From NCBI GenBank assembly GCA_902459845.2, contig CABPSV020000426.1:1-16513 (forward strand): a DNA stretch of 16,513 bases, read 5' to 3'. Position 1 is the first letter of the stretch; each line of letters starts with the position of its first letter. Shown piece by piece: positions 1 through 9,716 of this stretch. Under the pieces are notes generated by a model, which made no database searches, was not told where the DNA came from, and was given only the letters and a program-made list of their open reading frames with translations. This DNA comes from Hepatocystis sp. ex Piliocolobus tephrosceles (taxonomy: Eukaryota > Apicomplexa > Aconoidasida > Haemosporida > Plasmodiidae). Both the position numbers and the translations under genes were made by a program.

Positions 1-3000
1 TCGAAATAATATTTTACAACACAATACAACTAATAAAGATAAAGACTTTTTATTTAAAAAACATATAATTTTTAATGTATTAGAAAATGTACCATTATTT
101 GTTTATGAGTTGTTAAACTATATTTTAAAATGTGATATTAATTCTTTTTTACATACTAATTTTATAGGTCAATATAGAAAAAAAATAAACAAACAAATAA
201 AATGTAATACTATAAAAAATGACATTTTTTCTAATTTCTTATCAAAAGTCGAGAGTAATAATAGTGATAACATAAATCATGATAAAACAATTACGACTAG
301 CGCACCACAACGAAAAAGTCACAACCACGGTAGTAACAAACGAGAAAACATTTATCTACGTTTGAGAAAAACAAAGATTATTAAATATATGTACCCACAT
401 TTTAAAGATTTTATTCAGAATGTGAAAGATACAAATTTCAAAAAAATTTATAAAAAAAATTTCCCTCCAAATAAACTAAAAAATAAACTAAAAAAAATGC
501 TTACAACTATTAAATGTATGATTATTAAAAAATATAAAATAGTAAATGTAAGAAAGAATCGTAAATTTATTAAACAAGAAATATATGAATGTTTTTTTAA
601 AAATTTTTATTTTATTCAATTTTCATTAAAAACTTATAAAATTATTAATTTTTTTGTTTATGTAATTAAAAAATGTGTACCTATTAAACTGTTAGGAAAT
701 AAACATAATTTTAACGTATTCTTAAAGAATGTCAAAAAATTTATAATATTTAATTACAAAGAAACATTTTCTATGGATCAGATAATGAAACATATACGGG
801 TTAAGTCCATTTTTAAACCAAGTTGTCATAATACGAACATACGTACAAATATCAATACGTCTCTTACCACGGACGTATCAACTTCATTGGCTACAGGACA
901 AGCTACAGAACATACTACAAACCAAGCTACAGACAAAGCTACAGACAAAGCTACAGACAAAGCTACAGACAAAGCTACAGACAAAGCTACAGACAAAGCT
1001 ACAGACAAAGCTACAGACAAAGCTACAGACAAAGCTACAGAACAAGCTACAAAATGTCGTCAAAGTGATTCAAAATCCAATAAAAACAAGATACAACAAA
1101 AAGAAGTTATAAACAGATATTTCTCAAATAAATTAGTAAATAAAAATGCTAACAAAAAAAAAAAAAAAAATCTAGCGATTCAAAAAAGACATTATTTGAA
1201 CAGAATCATACATTTCCTTTTTAATTACTTTATTATGCCTTTAAGTCGCAAATTTTTTTTTCTAACCAAATCTGAGTTTACCATGTATAAAACCATAATT
1301 TTTGATAAAAATTTATGGAACTATGTGACTAGAATTGCAAATTTTTGTATGTATCATAAAATTTTTACAAAAAAAAAAATAAAAAGAAAGTGTACTAGAC
1401 AGTGCATGAGAAAAAATAAAAGAGAGCCTCTTACGTTAGAAAAAACGAACAAAATGGAACACACTAGAAAGCGTAAACAGACGCACGTCCTGAACCCTAA
1501 ACATTCACTCAAACAGTCGAACACTCAGACATACAGAATGGAAAAGGTCAAGACACACACTGAGCACCAACATAAGAACATTTCCGACTTATATAAAATA
1601 AAAACACTTAACAAAAAAAAAATAAAACCTTATTTAAATAAGCTGCAATATAAAATAAGGAAAAAATACTTTGCACTTCGAAAAAATTATATTCTGATGA
1701 AAAAAAAACAAACATCGCATAAGTTCGATATAAAAAACGTAAAAGAATATATTTCGTTTGCTCAGGACAATAAGCAGCTTTTGGTATACGTTAGTAAACA
1801 TTATTTCAAAAAAAAAAAGATAAATTATATTAAAAAGTTTTATAAGTTAGCTGCAACGGTTGCGCATCGAATGGATAATATACAGGGTGGTAAAAAACAC
1901 CCCACAAAAATGGGCAAAAAAATGGGCACAAAAATGAGAATGAAAAAAGGTACAAAAAATGTTACACAAATGGGTATAGAACATAGTACAAAAAAGAGTA
2001 CCAAGAAGCACGAACACACACACGTGCACTGTTACACGGGAGCGCAGGTACAAACTCGAGAGCAAACTCAGTACAAACTCCAGTACAAACTTCAGTACAA
2101 ACTCCAGTACAAACTTCAGTACAAACTCCAGTACAAACTCCAGTACAAACTCCAGTACAAACTCCAGTACAAACTCCAGTACAAACTCCAGTACAAACTC
2201 CAGTACAAACTTCAGTGCTAACCAAAACAATGAAAAGAAAAGAAAGACATGTAATAAAAAAAATGATAGAAAAACACAATTTCACATTAAGAGTGAGCCG
2301 AATTAATTACTTCTTTTCGAAAAAATTAAGAGTTAATTGGATACCAAAAAAAAAGGGACTAAGACCATTAATCAACTTATCAACATTAACTATTTCGGAA
2401 TGTGTAAGAAATCGAATCAACACCATATTTAAAAATAAAAGGAATACTGAGTTTTATTTTTATAATACATTAAATAAATTTGAAAAAGAACAGACTGTAC
2501 CAATGAATAAAAAAAAAAAAAAACAAAAAAAGAAATTTATTAAAAAAAATTATAACCCAGTTTCCTATAATAATATTTGCAACATGAGTCTTAAATGTTT
2601 AACAAATTTAAAATATAATAATTATAATAGTTTATTTAAAAATACATTAACAAAAACAGATGATGCTGAAAAAAAGCTAAAACAATGGCTAGGATATGTT
2701 AAAAATTGGTTTTATAGTAATAAAAAAAAAAAAAAATATATACAAAACAAATTAAAAAATAATAAAATTATTTATGCTTATGTTTGTGTAGGTGATTTTT
2801 TAAATTGTTATGAACATATAGATCATAATTATTTATTTAAAATTTTAAAAAACATATTTAATGATACATCTAATTTTGAACTTATTTATTTATTTAGTAG
2901 ATCTTTCCATTTACACAATCATAAAATAAATAACTCTATTTTAGAATATTATCCTGTTAATGTTAAACAGTTTGGTATTAATTATATACGGAACTTACGA

Positions 3001-5433
3001 GAACTTATCATAAAATCTAACAAAAACAACATGCACAGTTTTCTACTCAATCAATTGTTTAAAAATACATCCGAAACGGAACTTTATATTTTTTCAGATG
3101 CTTATAAAAGTACACAAATAGAGAAACATGATATTTATATGATCATAACTACAATCATCAGATATTATTATCTTAATATTTATTATACTATTAAACAAAA
3201 AAAAAAAAAGCAAAAAAAAAATATTTTATATTTTAACATTTTTAAAAATATTAAAAACGGTGAATGTATTCATAATATTCGACGCGCAAATTTTGGAAAG
3301 AAACATAAAAAATTGACAAATTTATATGAATTTTCTAAAAAAGTGGATAGATTAAAAAATGTGGATGGAGGGACCACCATACATGTTGGTAATGTCGAAA
3401 ATATTACGTACCCCAACAATATAACTACCGCTACTACTGCTACTACTGCTACAACAGCAACTACAACAACTACAGTAACTACACTCAACACCTCCCAAAA
3501 AAATAACCTATACCTTGAAAATAAGAATCTAAGTTCTTTAGATAGAACAATAATTAGCAATATATCTGGGATACCACAAGGATTTAATTTATCCAATATG
3601 TTATGTGCTCTTTATTATGCTTATTTAGATAAAGATGTTGAATTTCAAAATATACTTTATACATATAAGATGCAAAGTGATAATATAATTAATAATAACG
3701 ACAATGTGAACAATAATATAAGTACCGGGACAAATACTAACAAACAAGGTAATATAAAAATAAATTATGAAAAACTAAATTCAGTACTAATACGATTTTT
3801 AGACGATTTTGCATTTATAACGCTTAACAAACAAAATTTAAAAAAATTTAAAATTTTATTATTAAAAAAAAAATTATGGGGTAGAAATATAAATGCACAA
3901 AAAACAAAAATTTTTAAAATACCTTTAATATATAAGAACCCAGTATTAGGAAATAATATGTTGGATTATAAAAGACGAGTGATAAAAAAAAGTAATAAAC
4001 AAAATATGGATAAAAGTGTTAAATCGAGTATGAAAAAAAAAAAGTTATTTAAAACAAATTACTCGTTTGATTCACACAAAAATCGTAACATATTTATACA
4101 AGAAGGTCGGAGTGATAACACCAGAATAAACAATGTAGCTGATATTTGCAGTAACACCACCACAAATAGTAACACCACCACAACGATTAATGATAATATA
4201 GTTACAAACAAGTTTGCTCCTAATAACCCTATTAAAAGTGATAGGGCGAATGAAAACACTCCTAACAATGCAATCTCAATTTACGACACTTTGAACAAAG
4301 AAAAATTAAAAATTAAAAAAAGAATAAACATGTTACTAGGTGTAAAAGGTAAAATAAAAAGTAAACAAAAACAAAAACAAAAAAGTGGTGCTCATAAAAA
4401 TATAAACAAAAAAGTGTGTAAAATTAATAAATATATTAAAAAATTACATAAAGTGAGAAAAATAGTACAACACAAAATGAATAAAAAAAAATCACATAGC
4501 GACAAACTTAGTGAAATAAAAAAAAGAGAACCACCAAAAAACTTTAACGTATGTTACAAGACATCTTTAGAATGGTTGAACAATTCGTACACATTCAATT
4601 TTGAAAACAATTCAGTTCATAAAACTTGGCACATGTGGAAAAATAAAAGTGATACAACAATAAGAAATTACTTACATTTATGTAACAACAACAGTAACAG
4701 CAACGGTAACGGTAATGGTAACGATAAAAACAACGACAATAATAGTAATAATGACCAGAATAAAAGTAGCAACAAAAGCAACAACAACAAAGGCAATAAC
4801 AACAAAAGCAATAACAACAAAGGCAACAACAACAACAAAGGCAACAACAACAACAACAAAGGCAATAATAATAATGCAAATTTTATGAAATATATGGTAG
4901 AAAATAAAATAATCAGAGTTATAACATCCAAACAAAGAAAAATTCAAGGTTTATATAAAAATAAAGAGAATATGTTTTTTTCTTATACCAATAATTTTAT
5001 ATTATTAAAAAGCTGTGTATTAAAATTTATTTGTTCTGTGAAAAGCTTAAAATATTTGTTTAATTGTTTTTATAATTCCAAGTATAATACAAACTTTATA
5101 TTACGTTTAATTTCATTTATGAAAATTTATTTAATAAAAAATAAGAAATTATTTTTTATTGATTTATTTTTAATTCAAACAGCTATCGAGGCTTTACTAT
5201 ATGCCAATGTGCATAATACCAACGATCCGTTTTTTCCTTGTTTACAGTGTTTAATAAAAAAAAAAAAAATGTATATATATAAATATGAGAAAGGAAAAAA
5301 AAAACATTTGTTAGAGTATTTTGATAGCCTATTTAATTTGATTAAAAAGCAGAACATAGATTCTTGGCCAAGAATGTTTAAAATTAAAAAAGGGATAGTT
5401 CAAGGACAAGCAAAAAAAACAAAAAAAAACTAG
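1..5433 (+). CDS. TERT: Telomerase reverse transcriptase, 5'-truncated by the window, with one apparent frameshift
   Basis: Catalytic subunit of telomerase, which extends chromosome ends in the nucleus from an RNA template. The frame is open from base 2, so the N-terminus lies outside the window. Motifs in order: a CP-like RNA-binding segment (about 701-806, FLKNVKKFIIFNY...SMDQIMKHIRV); the T motif (about 1205-1352, FLFNYF...FFFLTKSEF...KNLW); RT motifs 1/2 (2326-2382, RVNWIPKKKGLRPLINLS); motif A (GDFLNCYEHI, catalytic Asp 2794-2796); motif B' (3568-3600, GIPQGFNLS); motif C (RFLDDFAF, Asp pair 3802-3807); motif D (GRNINAQKTKIF, about 3880-3920); motif E (EWLNNSYTF, about 4570-4599). A C-terminal thumb extension follows to the TAG at 5431. 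Large Lys/Asn/Thr-rich inserts separate the motifs, as expected for the very long Plasmodium TERTs. One frame ends at 2221 and the catalytic frame is open from 1987. An 11-bp unit at about 2065-2071 in a 12-bp array explains the shift. The T motif excludes a mobile-element RT. Confidence 0.93.
926..1033 (+). repeat. 12-bp in-frame tandem array in TERT (ATDK x9)
   Basis: Nine perfect copies of gctacagacaaa encode Ala-Thr-Asp-Lys. They are flanked by degenerate copies (ATEH, TTNQ before; ATEQ, ATK after). The array lies in the linker between the CP-like and T motifs of TERT, so it is probably a flexible loop between RNA-binding elements. Because every unit is 12 bp, copy-number change keeps the frame. 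Confidence 0.9.
2063..2216 (+). repeat. 12-bp tandem array in TERT containing the frame break
   Basis: About 12 copies of the unit gtacaaactcca, some with ctt for ctc, lie between the T motif and RT motif 1. The correct reading is Val-Gln-Thr-Pro or Val-Gln-Thr-Ser, which continues the degenerate copies upstream (AQVQTREQT at about 2044-2068). The first full unit is one base short (aaactcagta instead of aaactccagta or aaacttcagta, about 2065-2073). Downstream units are therefore read as Tyr-Lys-Leu-Gln until a stop at 2219-2221. Confidence 0.9.
3421..3485 (+). repeat. Thr/Ala-rich low-complexity tract in TERT
   Basis: Repeats of act/aca/gct codons encode a Thr-Thr-Ala run just upstream of motif B'. 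The tract lies in the long A-to-B' segment, where TERTs carry the IFD insertion. It is probably a parasite-specific loop. No separate function is visible. Confidence 0.75.
4684..4878 (+). repeat. Asn-rich low-complexity tract in TERT
   Basis: AAC/AAT-rich sequence encodes runs of Asn broken by Ser, Gly and Lys (NNNKG and NNNNKG units). It lies between motif E and the C-terminal extension. Asn-rich inserts of this kind are typical of Plasmodium proteins. The Leu, Val or Cys frames on the opposite strand here are shadows. Confidence 0.85.
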
Positions 5434-5592
5434 TGTACATATGTATATATATGTATATATATATAGACATGTTTGTATGTGTGCGTCTATATCCCCTATT
5501 TTAAATATGAGGTGCCCATTTTATTTTTAATTTTTTTTTTTGTTGAAAAACCGATTACTTTGTTTTTATTATATTGCACACTTTTCTTTGTT

Positions 5593-5635
<43 letters not shown>

Positions 5636-5830
5636 TACGACATACTTGCTTTTTCAAGACGACATATTTGCTTTTTCAAGACGACATATTTGCTTTTTCA
5701 AGACGACATATTTGCTTTTTCAAATGATATAAATATAAAAACCCAATTTTACGTATGTTACATTTTTACGTATGTTACATTTTTACGTATGTTACATTTT
5801 TACGCTTGTTACATTATTACGCATGTTACA
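5434..5830. other. Convergent spacer between TERT and the macro-domain gene
   Basis: 397 bp between two stop codons, with no gene seen. In order it holds a TA-rich stretch (5440-5466), ordinary AT-rich sequence, an A run of about 38 nt (5595-5632), a 22-bp array and a 17-bp array. Both 3' ends must be formed inside this repetitive DNA. Short open frames here only reflect the A run and the repeats. Confidence 0.8.
5638..5723 (+). repeat. 22-bp tandem array, about 4 copies
   Basis: Copies of cgacatatttgctttttcaaga repeat with period 22 (ctttttcaag begins at 5649, 5671, 5693 and 5715). The last copy is truncated. The first copy has an AC variant (catacttgc). There are no spacers, so this is not a CRISPR. 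A simple minisatellite. Confidence 0.9.
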
Positions 5831-5835
5831 TTACA
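5751..5835 (+). repeat. 17-bp tandem array, about 5 copies, running into the macro-gene stop codon
   Basis: Copies of acgtatgttacattttt begin at 5751, 5768 and 5785. Diverged copies begin at 5802 (acgcttgttacattatt) and 5819 (acgcatgttacattaca). The last copy contains the minus-strand stop codon at 5831-5833, so the array abuts coding sequence directly. Confidence 0.9.
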
Positions 5836-7282
5836 ACCTTGGCTTCGTCTCCAATGTAATGTTTGATATTTGTTTTAATGCCTGTATCTTGCCTCGCTTG
5901 CCGACCCTAATACCTACTAACCCCTTTTTATTAATGTTATAAAGAGTGTGTGATATATCTTTGTAATAATGTGGTTTGTAATTATACTGGTATGAACTGG
6001 TTTCTCCTGTTTGTTTATACAGAAGTAATGGGTTAGGCTCTACAACTCTAGATGCTCTCCATTTAAATGGTCTTATATTACTATAATAATTTAAATATTT
6101 TCTTCGAATAATGCCATGATATTTTCTAAAAGATATTTTACTTGTTTTTCTACAATAGTAAACAACATTACCAGGTATGTCTAAAACCCTTCTGTTAACG
6201 ATATTCCAGTACTTAGGAGCAGGTAAAACTTTTTTATGTGGTAAATAATTTCTTGATATATCTTCTAATGTTTCACTTAATAGTTTACAAGTATTATAAT
6301 CAGAGTCAACAAAATGTATACTGTTCAAATTATATAAAGGAATAATATTATTTATTTGTAATAAACATTCAACTGCTTCTTCAATTAATATAGTACCAGC
6401 ATTGTTAATGTTATAACCATACATACCAGCTGCTATTTGTGGTAATATTACAGAAGATATGGATAACTCGTTTAATTGTTTTAATGCATTTGAAAAACAG
6501 TATCTTAATTTGTTTGAAGCTACATAACTATTACCTTGCCAATAAAATGGCATAATCAAAAATGCTAATAGTTTTACTTTACTACTAACATTATGTGGTT
6601 TTGTTATTATTATATCACCTATTTGTAACGTTTTACAATTTTCAAGCAAATCTTTAAATGTTTTATTTTTTGTATATGTGTTTATTTCAGGTTCATCTAT
6701 ATTTAAATGTTCATTTTCTTTTATATACTCTTCTTTATGTTCATACAAAATATCAATCCTTTTTTTAATTAAAGTTTTAACAGCTATAAAAATTTCCTTT
6801 ATTAATTCTTTACCTCCTTTATGTAATATATATGCCCCAAAACCACCTAAAGGAATAAAATTAGAAACCATAGGTACTAACATACAATCAGCATCTTCTT
6901 CTAATATATCGTTATGTATTACTTTAATCACACCAAAATTATTTAATGACATATTTTTCATTTCATGTTCATATTTTATTTTTTTAACATTATTAAAATC
7001 TTCTACATCAAGTTTTAATTCATTTGTTTCTGATTTATCATCTGTATTTTTTCTTAAAAAAAATAAATCACTAATTTCACTTTTTTTATTAGGATACATT
7101 TCTTTAATTATACTTCGGTTTTTCCCTTCCAAAATATCTAATGATTTCATATAATCTACATGACATTTTAATGCTCTATCGTTTATTGTTTTCAGTTTTT
7201 TCGTTAAATAAGAACTGCTAAATCTTTTATAAATAGGCACCGACCATGCCCATTGCCGAATAGCTACCTTTTGGACATGCAT
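5831..7282 (-). CDS. Macro-domain protein with mitochondrial-type N-terminus
   Basis: A 483-aa intronless protein. Residues 1-32 are basic, lack acidic residues and are rich in Ser and aromatics (PIYKRFSSSYLTKKLK), as in a mitochondrial presequence. Residues about 117-345 resemble a macro (ADP-ribose-binding) fold: VIKVIHNDILEEDADCMLVP matches the GDI..vDaIVN strand, LGGFGAYILHKGG the glycine loop, LQIGDIIIT the next strand, and VILPQIAAGMYGYNINNAG the second binding loop. The usual N-A-A-N segment is replaced by PMVSN, so a hydrolase activity is doubtful. An insert at about 172-212 is charged. Residues 350-483 form a basic, Tyr/Arg-rich extension that I do not recognise. The ATG at 7280-7282 is the first in frame; the frame upstream is open to 7352 but lacks an ATG. 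Mitochondrial location, and a possible role with organellar RNA or ribosomes, are inferences. Confidence 0.85.
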   Translation of the reverse strand: MHVQKVAIRQWAWSVPIYKRFSSSYLTKKLKTINDRALKCHVDYMKSLDILEGKNRSIIKEMYPNKKSEISDLFFLRKNTDDKSETNELKLDVEDFNNVKKIKYEHEMKNMSLNNFGVIKVIHNDILEEDADCMLVPMVSNFIPLGGFGAYILHKGGKELIKEIFIAVKTLIKKRIDILYEHKEEYIKENEHLNIDEPEINTYTKNKTFKDLLENCKTLQIGDIIITKPHNVSSKVKLLAFLIMPFYWQGNSYVASNKLRYCFSNALKQLNELSISSVILPQIAAGMYGYNINNAGTILIEEAVECLLQINNIIPLYNLNSIHFVDSDYNTCKLLSETLEDISRNYLPHKKVLPAPKYWNIVNRRVLDIPGNVVYYCRKTSKISFRKYHGIIRRKYLNYYSNIRPFKWRASRVVEPNPLLLYKQTGETSSYQYNYKPHYYKDISHTLYNINKKGLVGIRVGKRGKIQALKQISNITLETKPRL

Positions 7283-7416
7283 ACGTGTGCCTACTTTTAT
7301 TTCGTCTATCGTGGTTTCCCGAGTATTTATTTTTTTTTCTTTTATTTTGTTTTAAATGTTTGATCAAGCGAGAGTTTGGCACAACAAAAAAAGAAAAAAA
7401 AAAAAAAAAAAAAAAA

Positions 7417-7480
7417 TACATACAAACAAACAAACAAACGTACGTACGTACGTACTTAAAATAGGTATGTATGTATGTAC
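7417..7480. repeat. Run of tetranucleotide repeats with an ACGT palindrome
   Basis: An AAAC repeat (four copies) passes directly into acgtacgtacgtacgtac (7438-7455) and then, after a short gap, into ATGT repeats. The middle part is self-complementary. It lies about 155 bp upstream of the macro-gene ATG. Confidence 0.8.
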
Positions 7481-7722
7481 GTATATATGTAATACATATG
7501 TGTTAAATGCTTAACAAAATGAAAGAGCCTTTTTTTATGCCTGCCATTTTAAAAAAAAAAAAAAAAAGAAAAAAGCGATAATCTAAATTATACTAAAAAA
7601 AAAAAATTATTTTTACTTATTTATGCGCATTCATATACATATTTATCCGTATTCATACTTGTTCTTACATATTTATACATATATGTACTCATTTATACAT
7701 ATTTATGCTTGTTCTTACTTAT

Positions 7723-7729
<7 letters not shown>

Positions 7730-7813
<84 letters not shown>
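7730..7813. repeat. (TA)n microsatellite, about 84 bp
   Basis: Almost uninterrupted alternating TA from 7730 to about 7813. The tract is fully self-complementary. An open frame through it (Tyr-Ile repeats) is an artefact of the repeat. Confidence 0.9.
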
Positions 7814-7819
<6 letters not shown>

Positions 7820-8188
7820 TATTTTTTTTAAGTTTTTTCATCTAATAATAACAAATTTTAATGTTGTAACAAAGGATGTTACTTTTTTTTCAAACAAATT
7901 TTATTGTATTTTATTTTTTATTTTTTTTTTTTTTTTTAATAGGCAAAATGTACAAGAAAAAAAAAATTCAATAAATGAAAAATAATATTTCAGTACATAT
8001 AACATATTATGAAAAATTAAAAAAAATTACACATTTTTACATTTATAAGGAAAAACAGAAAAAGAAGGAGGAGAAAAAGAAGAAAAACCAAAATTGACGG
8101 TTTTAATTTAAAAAAAAAAAAAAAAATTTTTTTTTTGTTAAGCTTAGTTTAAACAATGTTTAATTCGTTCGTATGTAAACATACGTAT

Positions 8189-8236
<48 letters not shown>

Positions 8237-8304
8237 TCCTACATGTCCCTTCCACATGGTCAAAAAATGTGCATATATGTACATGTATATATATATATAT
8301 ATAG

Positions 8305-8845
8305 TCACTGATCTAACGATTTTTTATATCCGTTTAATTCAAACACTTTTATAACGTCTCTTATGGCATCTCCATTATCTAAGGCCTTTAATCCATACTT
8401 TGAAAACACGAGGGCTAAGTCTTGTGATAAATTATCCATCACATGTTCTGATTCGGATAAGTCGTAATCGGGGTTAAGATCAGGATTTTTTTTCAGTAAA
8501 TTTTTTAATAATATTTCATCTAAAAAAAAATAAAAACAAAAATAAACACTTTAATAAAAATACTAATTTTAAATAAAATAACTATTTTTTTATTATTACC
8601 ACGATGTATGAATACGTATATAACACATAAAAATATGTACTACCATATATTTTAAAAAAAAAAAAAAAAAAAAAAATAAGGTTACCTTCTTTTTTAAAAT
8701 GAATAGATTCATCAGCTTTTCTATTTGAATCTAAAAATTTGACACCTGCAATTTTTCTTTTAGGCATGTATTTTATTTTACTTGTGACATGGTAATTTAT
8801 TTGACTCTTCAATAAAAACATCTTATTCACTGCGATCGCTACCAT
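8305..8845 (-). CDS. Conserved-looking protein of unknown function, two exons
   Basis: Exon 1 is 8845-8686 (ATG at 8843-8845). Exon 2 is 8519-8305, ending in TGA. The donor reads GAAG|GTAACC and the acceptor TTTTTTTAG|ATGAA. The join gives codon G|AT and a continuous 124-aa frame. The 166-bp intron (8520-8685) holds an A/T run. The product starts MVAIAVNKMF, has a basic first half (KYMPKRKIAGVKFLD), and ends in a more acidic, probably helical half (LLKKNPDLNPDYDLSESEH, then LALVFSKYGLKALDNGDAI). There is no membrane segment. The coding region is clearly less A+T-biased and non-repetitive, which supports a real gene. I do not recognise the family. A longer start upstream at 8935 would add only poly-Lys and was rejected. 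Confidence 0.75.
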
Positions 8846-8855
8846 TATAAGAGTA

Positions 8856-8891
<36 letters not shown>

Positions 8892-8936
8892 CTTGTTAAA
8901 AATAGTTGACAAAAAAAAAGTAACACAGTAACCAAA

Positions 8937-9236
8937 ATGGAATATATGGAAAATTATAAATATGAGAGGTAAATGTGAGGTAATTTGAAATGGTTTATGC
9001 AATACTACATATAAATGATAAAAAAAAAAAATGTAAAATTATGTTTATAAAGTTTTTTTTTTTTTTTTTTTTTTTCCCTTTGTTTTATACTTTCTTTTTT
9101 AACTTATAAACAATTATAATGATAATATATAAGCTTTTTTTTTTAATGAAACACTTGCAGGTGTGTGCTAAATATTATCAAACATGTTATATTTATAAAT
9201 TTAATTATATTATTTCAACAGATAAAAAAAAATTAA
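8937..9236 (+). CDS. Speculative 35-aa protein, two exons
   Basis: Exon 1 is 8937-8968, starting in a good context (accaaaATGG). Exon 2 is 9161-9236, ending in TAA. The donor is GAGAG|GTAAATG and the acceptor is ACACTTGCAG|GTGTG. The join keeps the frame and gives a charged N-terminus (MEYMENYKYER) followed by a hydrophobic stretch (VLNIIKHVIFINLIILF) and a short basic tail. That is the layout of a single-pass membrane micro-protein. The 192-bp intron contains a T run of 23 nt, as do the other introns here. It starts only 91 bp from the oppositely directed small gene. Chance is a serious alternative in such A+T-rich DNA, and I recognise no family. Confidence 0.28.
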
Positions 9237-9457
9237 AATTAAAAATAATTTTGTACAAATTTTAAAATTAATTAAAATATTAAAAGGTACTTTTTATAAA
9301 TTTTTTTGCGTTTTCTGTTTTTTTCTGCGTTTTACACGTTCGCATATTTATATATTTTTTATATGTGCGACATTTATATTTTTTTATATATTTTTGTACA
9401 TTTAAGTTTTTTTTTTTTTTTTTTCATATACAATATAAATACTCAACTGTAATAAGT

Positions 9458-9496
<39 letters not shown>

Positions 9497-9716
9497 TAAC
9501 TTATTGATATATATAAAGGTTAAAATCATTCTAATATTTTTGTAGTGGAGTTGTTGTAAATGTGCTTATTTTTTTTTTTTTAATAAAAAATGGTCTTATT
9601 AGAAAAATGTATATATACATAATTTACCATATATTCAAATTAAAAAACTTTGGAGATTTTTTTTTTTTTTTTTGAAAAGGGAGAAAAACTTCACGAAATA
9701 TCTCTATCATTACAAT

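Larger units (their letters stand above)
7283..8304. other. Spacer with macro-gene promoter side and 3' side of the small gene
   Basis: 1.02 kb without a supported gene. It contains an A run (7389-7416 region), a series of tetranucleotide repeats (7417-7480), an A run with few breaks near 7550-7567, a long (TA)n tract (7730-7813), T-rich sequence to about 7937, a purine-only stretch (8048-8088), and a second TA tract (8196-8233). The macro gene on the minus strand must be transcribed from the left part. The right part would hold the 3' UTR of the small gene. Confidence 0.7.

Noticed and set aside
826..1032. Minus-strand frame of Leu-Ser-Val-Ala repeats
   Set aside because: It is the complement of the ATDK array in TERT.
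4595..4947. Minus-strand Leu-, Val- and Cys-rich frames
   Set aside because: All three are complements of the Asn-rich tract in TERT.
2215..5433. A separate gene starting at 2215
   Set aside because: Its first codon is GTG inside the repeat, and the frame is open further upstream to 1987. Motifs 1 to E here need the T motif of the preceding frame, so both are parts of TERT.
1..5433. Retrotransposon or group II intron reverse transcriptase
   Set aside because: The CP-like and T motifs, the TERT-type motif B' (GIPQGFNLS) and the absence of integrase, endonuclease or RNase H domains identify telomerase.
5638..5835. CRISPR-like arrays
   Set aside because: The 22-bp and 17-bp units are directly adjacent with no spacers, and the DNA is eukaryotic.
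5473..5866. Short plus-strand frames with poly-Lys and repeated AFSRRHICFFK
   Set aside because: They translate the A run and the 22-bp array; there is no non-repetitive coding part.
7623..7985. Plus-strand frame with Tyr-Ile repeats
   Set aside because: It is the (TA)n microsatellite in translation.
8846..8935. Longer N-terminus for the small two-exon gene
   Set aside because: It would add a poly-Lys stretch from a T run. The ATG at 8843-8845 gives a sensible start.
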